A model generated the notes under the pieces. The model had not been told where the DNA came from, made no database searches, and saw nothing but the letters and a program-made list of their open reading frames with translations. A stretch of 64,000 nt of DNA from Stomorhina lunata (Eukaryota > Arthropoda > Insecta > Diptera > Rhiniidae). The stretch spans positions 22,286,901 to 22,350,900 of the forward strand of contig OW121741.1 in assembly GCA_933228675.1 (NCBI GenBank). Direction: 5' to 3'. The translations under genes were made by a program, and so were the position numbers. Each line of letters begins with the position of its first letter. Position 1 is the stretch's first letter. Shown in pieces: positions 23,775 through 35,988 of this stretch.

Positions 23775-25007
23775 CTTGGAATTCTTTACTTAACAGTGGG
23801 CGGGATTATATTAACAGGGAGTTGGGAATTAATAACATAACAGAACATGTGATTATTGTAGCAGACATTTTAAAATTAGCAGAAAATACTAAAAACACAA
23901 TGTGGTCAGGTAAATCAAAGTAATCTTAAATTTTTTTGTTTTTGTGGGAAATTATACATTAAAAAAATTACATGTGGATTATACATAAAAACATCGAAAA
24001 TTATATGTTGTTAAAGAAAATTAAAATCAATATATTTATTTTAATATATATTATTTAGTTTAAAAATTATATATAAAGTTCTTTAAGTATCTTTAAGAAT
24101 AATATTAATAAACATATATTTAAAGCAATTTTTGGTTCTGTTTTTAGAAAATAGTTTTTAATAAATTTTTCTTAATTTTATGTTTGTAATTTTAGAAATT
24201 ATTTAAATGATTTGTTTAAAAATTAATTTAAATCTTGAAATAATATTGCAGTTACAAAATTATATTTTATTATTATTTTCTAAAATTTTCTAAAATTTTA
24301 CAAGTTTTTAAAAATTTATAAAATTTTTTTTTTATATATATTCAGTTTACCTAAAAAAAATTTTAATCAGAGACCGATTGCAGATGAAAATTTATTTTTA
24401 TTTCGATCGATGAATAAATATAAATATCCTTCATGATGAAAATTTTAAATATCTTTAACGATAAATATCCGAACAGAAAAATATTTTATTGTTTTATTTT
24501 TTAACTTCTTGACTTAGAAAAAATAAAATATTTCTGAAATTTTAAAATTTTCAACAATGAATGTATGAATATGTTCTAGGACATCGAAGTTAAACCTATT
24601 AGTCCTAATGAAACTATTAGTGTTTTCTTTGATTCGGATCGCTTTTCAAGGATATTTCTAAAAAAAAATTTTAACATTTCAAACGCATCTAGACAACGAC
24701 CATTTGTTGCACAAAACCAATTCAACATAAAATTTGCAACAACAATTGAATTTATTGTTATTTTAACGTCCAAGACAAATACAAAATTAAAATTTGAATT
24801 TTTTCTATCAAATTTTTTCTTTCATCGGATGAAAAAAGATGAAAATTATTTTGTGAACTGATAAATATCCCAGACGATTTTTTATATTTTACTTTCATCG
24901 GATTGAAAAACGATACACATTTTTCGAAGAAATAAAAATCATGAGGGATTATTTATATTATTTTTTGAACTTCAATGATTGTTTTTTATGGACTCAAATA
25001 TGAAAAT
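23775..25007. other. loop of the foldback element
   Basis: A 1.23-kb very AT-rich unique region between the arms. The left 150 bp (TGGGCGGGATTATATTAACA and on) are less AT-rich. The only notable frame is 65 codons on the minus strand (24576-24773), with no recognised domain. No transposase or reverse-transcriptase motif is seen. Confidence 0.75.
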
Positions 25008-28000
25008 ATGGAATCCTCCCTTAACATAGTCCCACATATGCAATTTTTGAAAAATCTGAATAACTCCTACCAACTCGCTCTGTTAGATACTCCGACAATG
25101 GTGCCCTATAGAAAACATCCTCAGCTACTCCCCGATACCTCATTTGTCCCCCCACGTTGCCTTGTTTCCAAGGAATCTGGAATCCTCCCTTAACATAGTC
25201 CCACATATGAAATTTTTGAAAAATCTCAATAACTCCTACCAACTCGCTCTGTTAGATATTCTGACAATGGAACCCTATAGAAAACATCCTCAGCTACTCC
25301 CGGATACCTCATTTGTCCACCCACGTTGCCTTGTTTCCATGGAATCTGGAATCCTCCCTTAACATATTCCCACATATGAAATTTTTGAAAAATGTCAATA
25401 GCTCCTACCAACTCGCTCTGTTAGATATTCTGACAATGGAGCCCTATAGAAAGCATCCTCAGCTACTCCCCGATACCTCATTAGTCCCCCCACGTTGCCT
25501 TGTTTCCATGGAATCTGGAATCCTCCCTTAACATATTCCTACATATGAAATTTTTGAAAAATCTCAATAGCTCCTACCAAATCGCTCTGTTAGATATTCT
25601 GACAATGGAGCCGTATAGAAAGCATCCGCAGCTACTTCCCGACATCTCATTTGTCCCCCCACGTTGCCTTGTTTCCAAGGAATCTGGAATCCTCCCTTAA
25701 CATAGTCCCATATATGAAATTTTTGAAAAATCTCAATAACTCCTACCAACTCGCTCTGTTAGATATTCTGACAATGGAACCCTATAGAAAACATCCTTAG
25801 CTACTCCCCGATACCTCATTTGTCCCCCCACGTTGCCTTGTTTCCAAGGAATCTGGAATCCTCCCTTAACATATTCCCACATATGAAATTTTTGAAAAAT
25901 GTCAATAGCTCCTACCAAATCGCTCTGTTAGATATTCTGACAATGGAGCCGTATAGAAAGCATCCGCAGCTACTTCCCGACATCTCATTTGTCCCCCCAC
26001 GTTGCCTTGTTTCCAAGGAATCTGGAATCCTCCCTTAACATAGTCCCATATATGAAATTTTTGAAAAATCTCAATAACTCCTACCAACTCGCTCTGTTAG
26101 ATATTCTGACAATGGAACCCTATAGAAAACATCCTCAGCTACTCCCCGATACCTCATTTGTCGCCCCACGTTGACTTGTTTCCAAGGAATCTGGAATCCT
26201 CCCTAAACATAGTCCCACATATGAAATTTTTGAAAAATCTCAATAACTCCTACCAACTCGCTCTGTTAGATATTCTGACAATGGAACCCTATAAAAAACA
26301 TCCTCAGCTACTCCCCGATACCTCATTTGTCCGCCCACGTTGCCTTGTTTCCAAGGAATCTGGAATCCTCCCTTAACATAGTCCCACATATGAAATTTTT
26401 GAAAAGTCTCAATAACTCCTACCAACTCGCTCTGTTAGATATTCTGACAATGGAACCCTATAGAAAACATCCTTAGCTACTCCCCGATACCTCATTTGTC
26501 GCCCCACGTTGACTTGTTTCCAAGGAATCTGGAATCCTCCCTTAACATAGTCCCACATATGAAATTTTTGAAAATTTTCAATAACTCCTACCAACTCGCT
26601 CTGTTAGATATTCTGACAATTGAGCCCTATAGAAAACATCCTTAGCTACTCCCCGATACCTCATTAGTCCGCCCACGTTGCCTTGTTTCCATGGAATCTG
26701 GAATCCTCCCTTAACATATTCCCACATATGAAATTTTTGAAAAATCTCAATAACTTCTACCAACTCGCTCTGTTAGATATTCTGACAATGGAGCCCTATA
26801 GAAAACATCCTCAGCTACTCCCCGACATCTTATTTGTCCCCCCACGTTGCCTTGTTTCCAAGGAATCTGGAATCCTCCCTTAACATATTCCCAAATATGA
26901 AATTTTTGAAAATTTTCAATAACTCCTACCAACTCGCTTTGTTAGATATTCTGACAATGGAGCCCTATGGAAAACATCCTCAGCTACTCCCCGATACCTT
27001 ATTAGTCCGCCCACGTTGCCTTGTTTTCATGGAATCTGGAATCCTCCCTTAACATATTCCCACATATGAAATTTTTGAAAAATCTCAATAGCTCCTACCA
27101 ACTCGCTCTGTTAGATATTCTGACAATGGAGCCCTATAGAAAGCATCCGCAGCTACTTCCCGACATCTCATTTGTCCCCCCACGTTGCCTTGTTTCCATG
27201 GAATCTGGAATCCTCCCTTAACATATTCCCACATATGAAATTTTTGAAAAATGTCAATAGCTCCTACCAACTCGCTCTGTTAGATATTCTGACAATGGAG
27301 CCCTATAGAAAGCATCCTCAGCTACTCCCCGATACCTCATTAGTCCGCCCACGTTGCCTTGTTTCCATGGAATCTGGAATCCTCCCTTAACATATTCCCA
27401 CATATGAAATTTTTGAAAATTTTCAATAACTCCTACCAACTCGCTCTGTTAGATATTCTGACAATGGAACCCTATAGAAAACATCCTCAGCTACTCCCCG
27501 ATACCTCATTTGTCCCCCCACGTTGCCTTGTTTCCAAGGAATCTGGAATCCTCCCTTAACATATTCCCAAATATGAAATTTTTGAAAATTTTCAATAACT
27601 CCTACCAACTCGCTCTGTTAGATATTCTGACAATGGAGCCCTATGGAAAACATCCTCAGCTACTCCCCGATACCTTATTAGTCCGCCCACGTTGCCTTGT
27701 TTTCATGGAATCTGGAATCCTCCCTTAACATATTCCCACATATGAAATTTTTGAAAAATCTCAATAGCTCCTACCAACTCGCTCTGTTAGATATTCTGAC
27801 AATGGAACCCTATAGAAAACATCCTCAGCTACTCCCGGATACCTCATTTGTCCACCCACGTTGCCTTGTTTCCATGGAATCTGGAATCCTCCCTTAACAT
27901 ATTCCCACATATGAAATTTTTGAAAAATGTCAATAGCTCCTACCAACTCGCTCTGTTAGATATTCTGACAATGGAGCCCTATAGAAAGCATCCTCAGCTA

Positions 28001-31000
28001 CTCCCCGATACCTCATTAGTCCGCCCACGTTGCCTTGTTTCCATGGAATCTGGAATCCTCCCTTAACATATTCCCACATATGAAATTTTTGAAAATTTTC
28101 AATAACTCCTACCAACTCGCTCTGTTAGATATTCTGACAATGGAACCCTATAGAAAACATCCTCAGCTACTCCCCGATACCTCATTTGTCCCCCCACGTT
28201 GCCTTGTTTCCAAGGAATCTGGAATCCTCCCTTAACATATTCCCAAATATGAAATTTTTGAAAATTTTCAATAACTCCTACCAACTCGCTCTGTTAGATA
28301 TTCTGACAATGGAGCCCTATGGAAAACATCCTCAGCTACTCCCCGATACCTTATTAGTCCGCCCACGTTGCCTTGTTTTCATGGAATCTGGAATCCTCCC
28401 TTAACATATTCCCACATATGAAATTTTTGAAAAATCTCAATAGCTCCTACCAACTCGCTCTGTTAGATATTCTGACAATGGAACCCTATAGAAAACATCC
28501 TCAGCTACTCCCGGATACCTCATTTGTCCACCCACGTTGCCTTGTTTCCATGGAATCTGGAATCCTCCCTTAACATATTCCCACATATGAAATTTTTGAA
28601 AAATGTCAATAGCTCCTACCAACTCGCTCTGTTAGATATTCTGACAATGGAGCCCTATAGAAAGCATCCTCAGCTACTCCCCGATACCTCATTAGTCCGC
28701 CCACGTTGCCTTGTTTCCATGGAATCTGGAATCCTCCCTTAACATATTCCCACATATGAAATTTTTGAAAAATCTCAATAACTCCTACCAACTCGCTCTG
28801 TTAGATATTCTGACAAAGGAACCCTATAGAAAACATCCTCAGCTACTCCCCGATACCTCATTTGTCCACCCACGTTGACTTGTTTCCAAGGAATCTGGAA
28901 TCCTCCCTTAACATATTCCCACATATGAAATTTTTGAAAAATCTCAATAACTCCTACCAACTCGCTCTGTTAGATATTCTGACAATGGAACCCTATAAAA
29001 AACATCCTCAGCTACTCCCCGATACCTCATTTGTCCGCCCACGTTGCCTTGTTTCCAAGGAATCTGGAATCCTCCCTTAACATAGTCCCACATATGAAAT
29101 TTTTGAAAAGTCTCAATAACTCCTACCAACTCGCTCTGTTAGATATTCTGACAATGGAACCCTATAGAAAGCATCCTCAGCTACTCCCCGATACCTCATT
29201 AGTCCGCCCACGTTGCCTTGTTTCCATGGAATCTGGAATCCTCCCATAACATAGTACCACATATGAAATTTTTGAAAAATCTCAATAACTCCTACCAACT
29301 CGCTCTGTTAGATATTCTGACAATGGAACCCTATAGAAAACATCCTTAGCTACTCCCCGATACATCATTTGTCGCCCCACGTTGCCTTGTTTCCAAAGAA
29401 TCTGGAATCCTCCCTTAACATAGTCCCACATATGAAATTTTTGAAAAATCTCAATAACTCCTACCAACTCGCTCTGTTAGATATTCTGACAATGGAATCC
29501 TATAGAAAGCATCCTCAGCTACTCCCCGATACCTCATTAGTCCGCCCACGTTGCCTTGTTTCCATGGAATCTGGAATCCTCCCATAACATAGTACCACAT
29601 ATGAAATTTTTGAAAAATCTCAATAACTCCTACCAACTCGCTCTGTTAGATATTCTGACAATTGAGCCCTATAGAAAGCATCCTCAGCTACTTCCCGATA
29701 CCTCATTTGTCGCCCCACGTTGACTTGTTTCCAAGGAATCTGGAATCCTCCCTTAACATAGTCCCACATATGAAATTTTTGAAAATTTTCAATAACTCCT
29801 ACCAACTCGCTCTGTTAGATATTCTGACAATTGAGCCCTATAGAAAACATCCTTAGCTACTCCCCGATACCTCATTAGTCCGCCCACGTTGCCTTGTTTC
29901 CATGGAATCTGGAATCCTCCCTTAACATATTCCCACATATGAAATTTTTGAAAAATCTCAATAACTTCTACCAACTCGCTCTGTTAGATATTCTGATAAT
30001 GGAACCCTATAGAAAACATCCTCAGCTACTCCCCGACATCTTATTTGTCCCCCCACGTTGCCTTGTTTCCAAGGAATCTGGAATCCTCCCTTAACATATT
30101 CCCAAATATGAAATTTTTGAAAATTTTCAATAACTCCTACCAACTCGCTCTGTTAGATATTCTGACAATGGAGCCCTATGGAAAACATCCTCAGCTACTC
30201 CCCGATACCTTATTAGTCCGCCCACGTTGCCTTGTTTTCATGGAATCTGGAATCCTCCCTTAACATATTCCCACATATGAAATTTTTGAAAAATCTCAAT
30301 AGCTCCTACCAACTCACTCTGTTAGATATTCTGACAATGGAGCCCTATAGAAAACATCCTTAGCTACTCCCCGATACCTCATTAGTCCGCCCACGTTGCC
30401 TTGTTTCCATGGAATCTGGAATCCTCCCTTAACATATTCCCACATATGAAATTTTTGAAAAATCTCAATAACTTCTACCAACTCGCTCTGTTAGATATTC
30501 TGATAATGGAACCCTATAGAAAACATCCTCAGCTACTCCCCGACATCTTATTTGTCCCCCCACGTTGCCTTGTTTCCAAGGAATCTGGAATCCTCCCTTA
30601 ACATAGTCCCACATATGAAATTTTTGAAAAATCTCAATAACTCCTACCAACTCGCTCTGTTAGATATTCTGACAATGGAACCCTATAGAAAACATCCTCA
30701 GCTACTCCCCGATACCTCATTTGTCCCCCCACGTTGCCTTGTTTCCAAGGAATCTGGAATCCTCCCTTAACATATTCCCACATATGAAATTTTTGAAAAA
30801 TCTCAATAACTCCTACCAACTCGCTCTGTTAGATATTCTGACAATGGAACCCTATAGAAGACATCCTCAGCTACTCCCCGATACCTCATTTGTCGCCCCA
30901 CGTTGACTTGTTTCCAAGGAATCTGGAATCCTCCCTAAACATAGTCCCACATATGAAATTTTTGAAAAATCTCAATAACTCCTACCAACTCGCTCTGTTA

Positions 31001-31775
31001 GATATTCTGACAATGGAACCCTATAAAAAACATCCTCAGCTACTCCCCGATACCTCATTTGTCCGCCCACGTTGCCTTGTTTCCAAGGAATCTGGAATCC
31101 TCCCTTAACATAGTCCCACATATGAAATTTTTGAAAAGTCTCAATAACTCCTACCAACTCGCTCTGTTAGATATTCTGACAATGGAACCCTATAGAAAAC
31201 ATCCTTAGCTACTCCCCGATACCTCATTTGTCGCCCCACGTTGCCTTGTTTCCAAAGAATCTGGAATCCTCCCTTAACATAGTCCCACATATGAAATTTT
31301 TGAAAAATCTCAATAACTCCTACCAACTCGCTCTGTTAGATATTCTGACAATGGAACCCTATAGAAAACATCCTCAGCTACTCCCCGATACCTCATTTGT
31401 CCCCCCACGTTGCCTTGTTTCCAAGGAATCTGGAATCCTCCCTTAACATAGTCCCACATATGAATTTTTTTTTTAAATGCTAATAACTCCTAGCAACTCG
31501 CTCTGTGAAAGGTTCTGACTACAGGAGCTCATAGGAAACATCCTTAGCTACAACCGGATACTACATTTGTCCGCCCACGTTGCCTTGTTTCCTGGGAACT
31601 GGCGATCCTCCCTTAGCATGATCTCACATTTGATATTTTAAAAAACTGTTAACAGCACCTACCAACTCACTCTGTTATAGATTCTGACTATGGGTATCCA
31701 TAGATAACATCCTCTCCTACAATCTGATGCCCCATTTGTCCGCCCAAGTTGCCTGGTTCACTGGTAATTCGAATT
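25008..31775 (-). repeat. right arm: 169-bp tandem repeat (about 40 units), inverted
   Basis: The same monomer as the left arm, read in reverse complement (GGAATCCTCCCTTAACATAG, CCAACTCGCTCTGTTAGATA, CACGTTGCCTTGTTTCC). A four-unit higher-order repeat of 676 bp is present about three times: the same unit variant starts at 26834, 27510 and 28186. A three-unit spacing (507 bp) links 29894 and 30401. The outermost two units (from about 31450) match the two distinctive outermost units of the left arm. Confidence 0.95.
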
Positions 31776-31896
31776 CCTTGTGTATTCCCTTTATTTTTGG
31801 TTCTTAACAGAGCTATGTTAACTACATAACAGAGCTCTGTTAAAAACATTGGTTTGTGTCTAGGGTTTTAAATTTCAAATTTAACTTCACACACAT
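31776..31896 (-). repeat. right terminal inverted repeat, non-tandem outer part
   Basis: Reverse complement of 20165-20285, including the paired AACAGAGCTCTGTT dyads. It ends with CTTCACACACAT at 31896. The following GTATTTGATAATGCTATGAT resembles the interior of the neighbouring 132-bp repeat, which fixes the junction. Confidence 0.85.
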
Positions 31897-33035
31897 GTAT
31901 TTGATAATGCTATGATCAAAAGTTATTGTACATAAGCCGGTAAAGGTTTCTAAGTTGGTATGACAAATTTCCTATAGGTGGCGCCATTAAAAAATTACTT
32001 AAAATTAATTAAATCTTAAACCGTGCATTTAATCAAGCTATGATCTTTAGCAAAGTTCTGGCACATGAGCCGACGAAGGTTTCTTAATTGGTTTGACCAA
32101 TTCCCTATAGGTGGCGCCACTGAAAATTGCTCAAAATGAATTAAATTGTAAACAGAGCATTTGATCATGCTATTATCTTTAGTAAAGTTATTGCGCATAA
32201 TCCGATAAAGGTATCTAAGTTGGTATGACTTATTTCCTATAGGTGGCGCCATTAAAAATTACTTAAAATTAATTATATCGTAAACCGTGCATTTAATCAA
32301 GCTATGATTTTTAGCAAAGTTCTTGAAGGTTTCTTTGGTATGACCTATTTCCTATAGGTGGCGCCACTGAAAATTCCTCAAAATTAATTAAATCGTAAAC
32401 TTTGCATTTAATTATGCCATAATCTTTACCAAAATTGTTGCGCATAAGCCAACGAAGGTTTATAAATGGGTGTGACCAGTTTCCGACAGGTGGCGCCATT
32501 GGAAATGACTTAAAATTAATAAAATCATAAACTGTGCATTTGATCATGCTCTGAAATTTAGTAAAGTTGTTGTGCATTAGCCGACGAAGGTTTCTTCGTT
32601 GGTATGACCTATTTCCTATAGGTGGCGCCACTGAAAATTGCTCAAAATTAATTAAATCGTAGACAGCGCATTTGAACATGCCATAATCTTTACCAAAATT
32701 GTGGCGCATAAGCCAACGAAGGTTTATAAACGGGTTTCCGGCAGGTGGCGCCATTGGGTTTCCGCCAGGTGACGCCATCAAAATGAATAAAATCTTAAAT
32801 GATCTTTAGTAAAGTTGTTGTGCATGAGCCAACGAAGCTATCTATAGTTGGTGCTACTGATTTTCGACAGATGGCGCCAAATCAAAATAAATTAAATCAT
32901 AAACTATGAATTTGATCATGTGTTGATCATACAAAACCAATAAAATTAATCAAAATTAATTAGATATTTGTGTAATGTCTTTCCTTCCAACTTATTTTAG
33001 TTGGTGGAGCAGCAACGAGCGCACAGTACCGCTAG
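31897..33035 (+). mobile_element. Helitron-like element, right half with ~132-bp tandem repeats
   Basis: Seven to eight imperfect units of about 132 bp, marked by GGTGGCGCCA at 31977, 32110, 32242, 32357, 32489, 32621 and 32744, with degenerate versions at 32768 and 32870. Because 132 is divisible by 3, a 156-codon minus-strand frame with repeating peptide units appears at 32311-32781; I regard it as a repeat by-product. A single related monomer (GTTGTTGCGCATGAGACGAC) sits at 56610 in the second Helitron-like copy. The stretch ends GTACCGCTAGT, where CTAG followed by T fits the Helitron CTRR/T end. The hairpin before it is decayed. Confidence 0.5.
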
Positions 33036-34104
33036 TATTTTAATAATTTCCTAATTTTTATTAAATTTTATATTGCACGACTTTGATATTATTTTTGTTA
33101 AATGAAATTTTTTTCAATTCTTATTTCCATAACTTTTTTTTAAATCCTTCTTTAACTGATCTAATCTTTTGATTGAATAAAAATGAATTTCCTGCTTTCA
33201 TCCTCTCTAAAATGAATAAAATATTTTGGTTAACTAAAAAAATTTCCCTACAATCCCTTTTTTCTAAGGAAATTCTATTTTTGTTACCTTATTTTTTACT
33301 TAGCTAGATTTTATTCTTAATTCACTTGAAGAAGTTTTTCTTTTTAAATATTAATTCAAATCAAACGCCTTCGCCTTCATTACAAAAAACGCTCACACAC
33401 ACACACACACCTGAGCAACGGAGCAGCAGAGCAGTCGTTGCTCAGGTGACAAGAATGACACATTAAACTCTAAAACTTAAGAAACACACGAATTAGGAAG
33501 GAGAAAGCAGCTGATGACTGAAATTTACCTTGAATTTGTTTTGAAAAGAACCCTAGAAAATATTTTCTAAAAAAATATGAATAAATTATAATTCAAAATT
33601 CTTAGAACTTAATTCCCCCAAATTTAAGGAAAAACAAAAATATTTAAGTCTTAGGATGTGTATTGACATTTACCTGAAAATACCACCCCTTCCCCCCTTT
33701 AAGGACTCAAATTACTCACAGGATTTTTGTTTTGTCCTTTGTAAAGCACACACATCCTTCCAAAAAAGAACATATTGGACATATTTTGTAAAGTTTTTGG
33801 ATTCGTTTTGCATCCTTTCAAAGCAGGTGTTTAACATAAAGCTCTTGTGATTCTGTGAGTTTTTTGTTTTGAACACAAACATAGGTTTTTTTGGTCTGTC
33901 CTGGAAGAGCAGCAGACAAAATCTAATTAAAAAGTTTATAAATGTGTCAGCTTTTTAAATTTTCGTTGTATAGACTCAATTTAACCTTGAACTTTGTGGC
34001 AATTTGTTTTAATTCAAATTTAAATTAGTTTTGATATTTTGCAAAATTTTGAAATCATTTGATATTAGTTAAGCTCCCATTTAAATAAATATTTTATTGA
34101 TCAA
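33036..34104. other. unique sequence with a CA repeat and hairpin
   Basis: AT-rich intergenic or intronic DNA. A CACACA microsatellite lies near 33393-33410. Short frames on the plus strand (for example 33656-33850) are not recognised. Confidence 0.55.
33409..33447. other. 12-bp perfect hairpin
   Basis: ACCTGAGCAACG (33409-33420) and CGTTGCTCAGGT (33436-33447) are perfect reverse complements around a 15-base loop, directly after the CA microsatellite. Function unknown. Confidence 0.6.
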
Positions 34105-35365
34105 GAATTTCTCCTAAAATTTTCCAAAGAAATATTTTTCTATAGAAAAATTTTCCAAAGAAATATTTTTCTATAGAAAAATTTTCCAAAGAAATATTTT
34201 TCTATAGAAAAATTTTCCAAAGAAATATTTTTCTATAGAAAAATTTTCCAAAGAAATATTTTTCTACAAAAAAAATTTCCAAAGAAATATTTTTCTATAG
34301 AAAAATTTTTCAAAGAAATATTTTGCTATAGAAAAATTTTCCAAAGAAATATTTTTCTATAGAAAAATTTTCCAAAGAAATATTTTTCTACAAAAAAAAA
34401 TTTCCAAAGAAATATTTTTCTATAGAAAAATTTTCCAAAGAAATATTTTTCTATAGAAAAATTTTCCAAAGAAAAATTTTTCTATAGAAAAATTTTCCAA
34501 AGAAATATTTTTCTATAGAAAAATTTTCCAAAGAAATATTTTTCTATAGAAAAATTTTCCAAAGAAATATTTTTCTATAGAAAAATTTTCCAAAGAAATA
34601 TTTTTCTACAAAAAAAAATTTCCAAAGAAATATTTTTCTATAGAAAAATTTTCCAAAGAAATATTTTTCTATAGAAAAATTTTCCAAAGAAATATTTTTC
34701 TATAGAAAAATTTTCGTTAGAAATATTTTTCTATATTTTTCTATAGAAAAATTGTCCAAAGAAATATTTTTCTATAGAAAAATTGTCCAAAGAAATATTT
34801 TTCTATAGAAAAATTTTCCAAAGAAATATTTTTCTATAGAAAAATTTTCTAAAGAAATATTTTTCTGTAGAAAAATTTTCCAAAGAAATATTTATCTATA
34901 GAAAAATTTTCCAAAGAAATATTTTTCTATAGAAAAATTGTCCAAAGAAATATTTTTCTATAGAAAAATTTTCCAAAGAAATATTTTTCTATAGAAAAAT
35001 TTTCTAAAGAAATATTTTGCTGTAGAAAAATTTTCCAAAGAAATATTTATCTATAGAAAAATTTTCCAAAGAAATATTTTTCTATAGAAAAATTTTCCAA
35101 AGAAATATTTTTCTATAGAAAAATATTCCAAAGAAATATTTTTCTATAGAAAAATCTTCCAAAGGAATATTTTTTATAGAAAAAATTTCCAAAGAAATAT
35201 TTTTTATAGAAAAAATTTCAAAGAAATATTTTTCTATAGAAAAATTTTCTAGAGAAATATTTTTCTGTAGAAAAATTTTTCAAAGAAATATTTTTCTATA
35301 GAAAAATTTTCCAAAGAAATATTTTTCTATAGAAAAATTCTCGATAGAAATATATTTTCGAAAGA
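34105..35365 (-). repeat. 31-bp satellite, block 3, inverted CTTTGG subtype
   Basis: About 40 units whose reverse complement reads CTATAGAAAAATATTTCTTTGG and on, the CTTTGG subtype found at 11290-13470. A CTACAAAAAAAAATTT variant marks three units, near 34265, 34389 and 34606. The margins show deletions and changes (for example 34725-34740 and 35160-35230). Confidence 0.93.
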
Positions 35366-35955
35366 AATGTCGCAAACTTTTTTTTATTATTTTCTTTACT
35401 AATTTGATACCTTATTACATCTTAAATCTTTTATGTTCTAAAAATTTTTCGAAATAGCTTGGAATACTTGAAATTTTTGCAATTTTAAGAAAAAGTACCC
35501 TATGACGTATGATTGATATTAATTATGACTTATTTTACAAATTTCAAAATAACTTTTTAAATCTTGAAACAATTTTAAAAATTTTAAATGAAATTAAAAG
35601 CCAAGGCTTTATATTAAAAAATGATGCCAAAACTGTAAACCTTTTTGGAAGTCTTAACTCTTTTCAAAGCTTTGAAAGTAAGAATTGTGGAATTCTGGAA
35701 AAAAAATTAATATTTGTAATATTCCTTGGGGGATATATGAACATTAAAAGACCTATTAAAAACTTGTACGTTCTTTACTTTGTTTAGATGAAACCTTATT
35801 TGATATCAATTTTAATTATTTTTTCCAGTTCTCTGGACCTAAATTTAATTTAAATTTTTATACAATGATTTCTTTTCATTGTGGTTTTCTTGGTTTACTA
35901 TCAAAAAAATGTTTACTAATTTTCCTTATTTCCTTTTTTCTCGCTTCTCTTACAG
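35366..35955 (+). other. unique sequence, candidate intron 3' end
   Basis: Non-repetitive sequence leading to the candidate microexon. A branch-point-like TTTACTAAT lies at 35912-35920. It is followed by a pyrimidine tract of about 30 bases ending CTTCTCTTACAG at 35955. The plus-strand 92-codon frame at 35509-35787 is AT-driven and not recognised. Confidence 0.5.
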
Positions 35956-35988
35956 GTTACGCAAAAGATATTTCTGGAGTTGAAAGAG
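35956..35988 (+). CDS. candidate internal microexon (33 nt) of an unidentified host gene
   Basis: Seen directly: TTTACTAAT, whose CTAAT fits the fly branch-point consensus, lies about 37 bases before an acceptor with a long C/T tract ending TACAG. The next 33 bases end in GAG and are followed at once by GTAAGTAAAG, a near-consensus 5' splice site. Thirty-three is a multiple of 3. Two plus-strand frames are open: VTQKIFLELKE if the exon starts in phase 0, or YAKDISGVER with split end codons. The third frame has a stop. I cannot name the gene, and no other exon of it is recognisable here. A satellite-packed intron on both sides would make this part of a very large gene. A chance splice-like match in 64 kb is possible, so the call needs transcript support. 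Confidence 0.45.

Larger units (their letters stand above)
20165..31896. mobile_element. foldback-type element with tandem-repeat arms (11.7 kb)
   Basis: The two ends are inverted copies of each other. 20165 onward (ATGTGTGTGAAGTTAAATTT) is the reverse complement of the sequence ending at 31896. The outer ~480 bp on each side read as nearly identical; I found one difference, CTTTAACAG versus CTTTCACAG. Inside these ends the arms consist of 169-bp tandem units, about 20 on the left and about 40 on the right, in opposite orientation around a 1.2-kb loop. This is the architecture of Drosophila FB and Galileo elements. No transposase frame is present, so it would be non-autonomous. No target-site duplication is readable. 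It splits a Helitron-like element. Confidence 0.8.

Noticed and set aside
20615..31446. Dozens of 61- and 72-codon open frames on both strands
   Set aside because: They repeat every 169 bp with the tandem unit, overlap on both strands and cannot extend because 169 is not a multiple of 3. They are repeat by-products.
32311..32781. 156-codon minus-strand frame with repeated APPIGN motif
   Set aside because: It arises from the 132-bp tandem unit (44 codons), and the unit boundaries and stops vary freely.
33670..33700. Recursive-splice (ratchet) site on the minus strand near TTTTCAGGTAAATG
   Set aside because: The upstream region on that strand is purine-rich, so a pyrimidine tract is missing.
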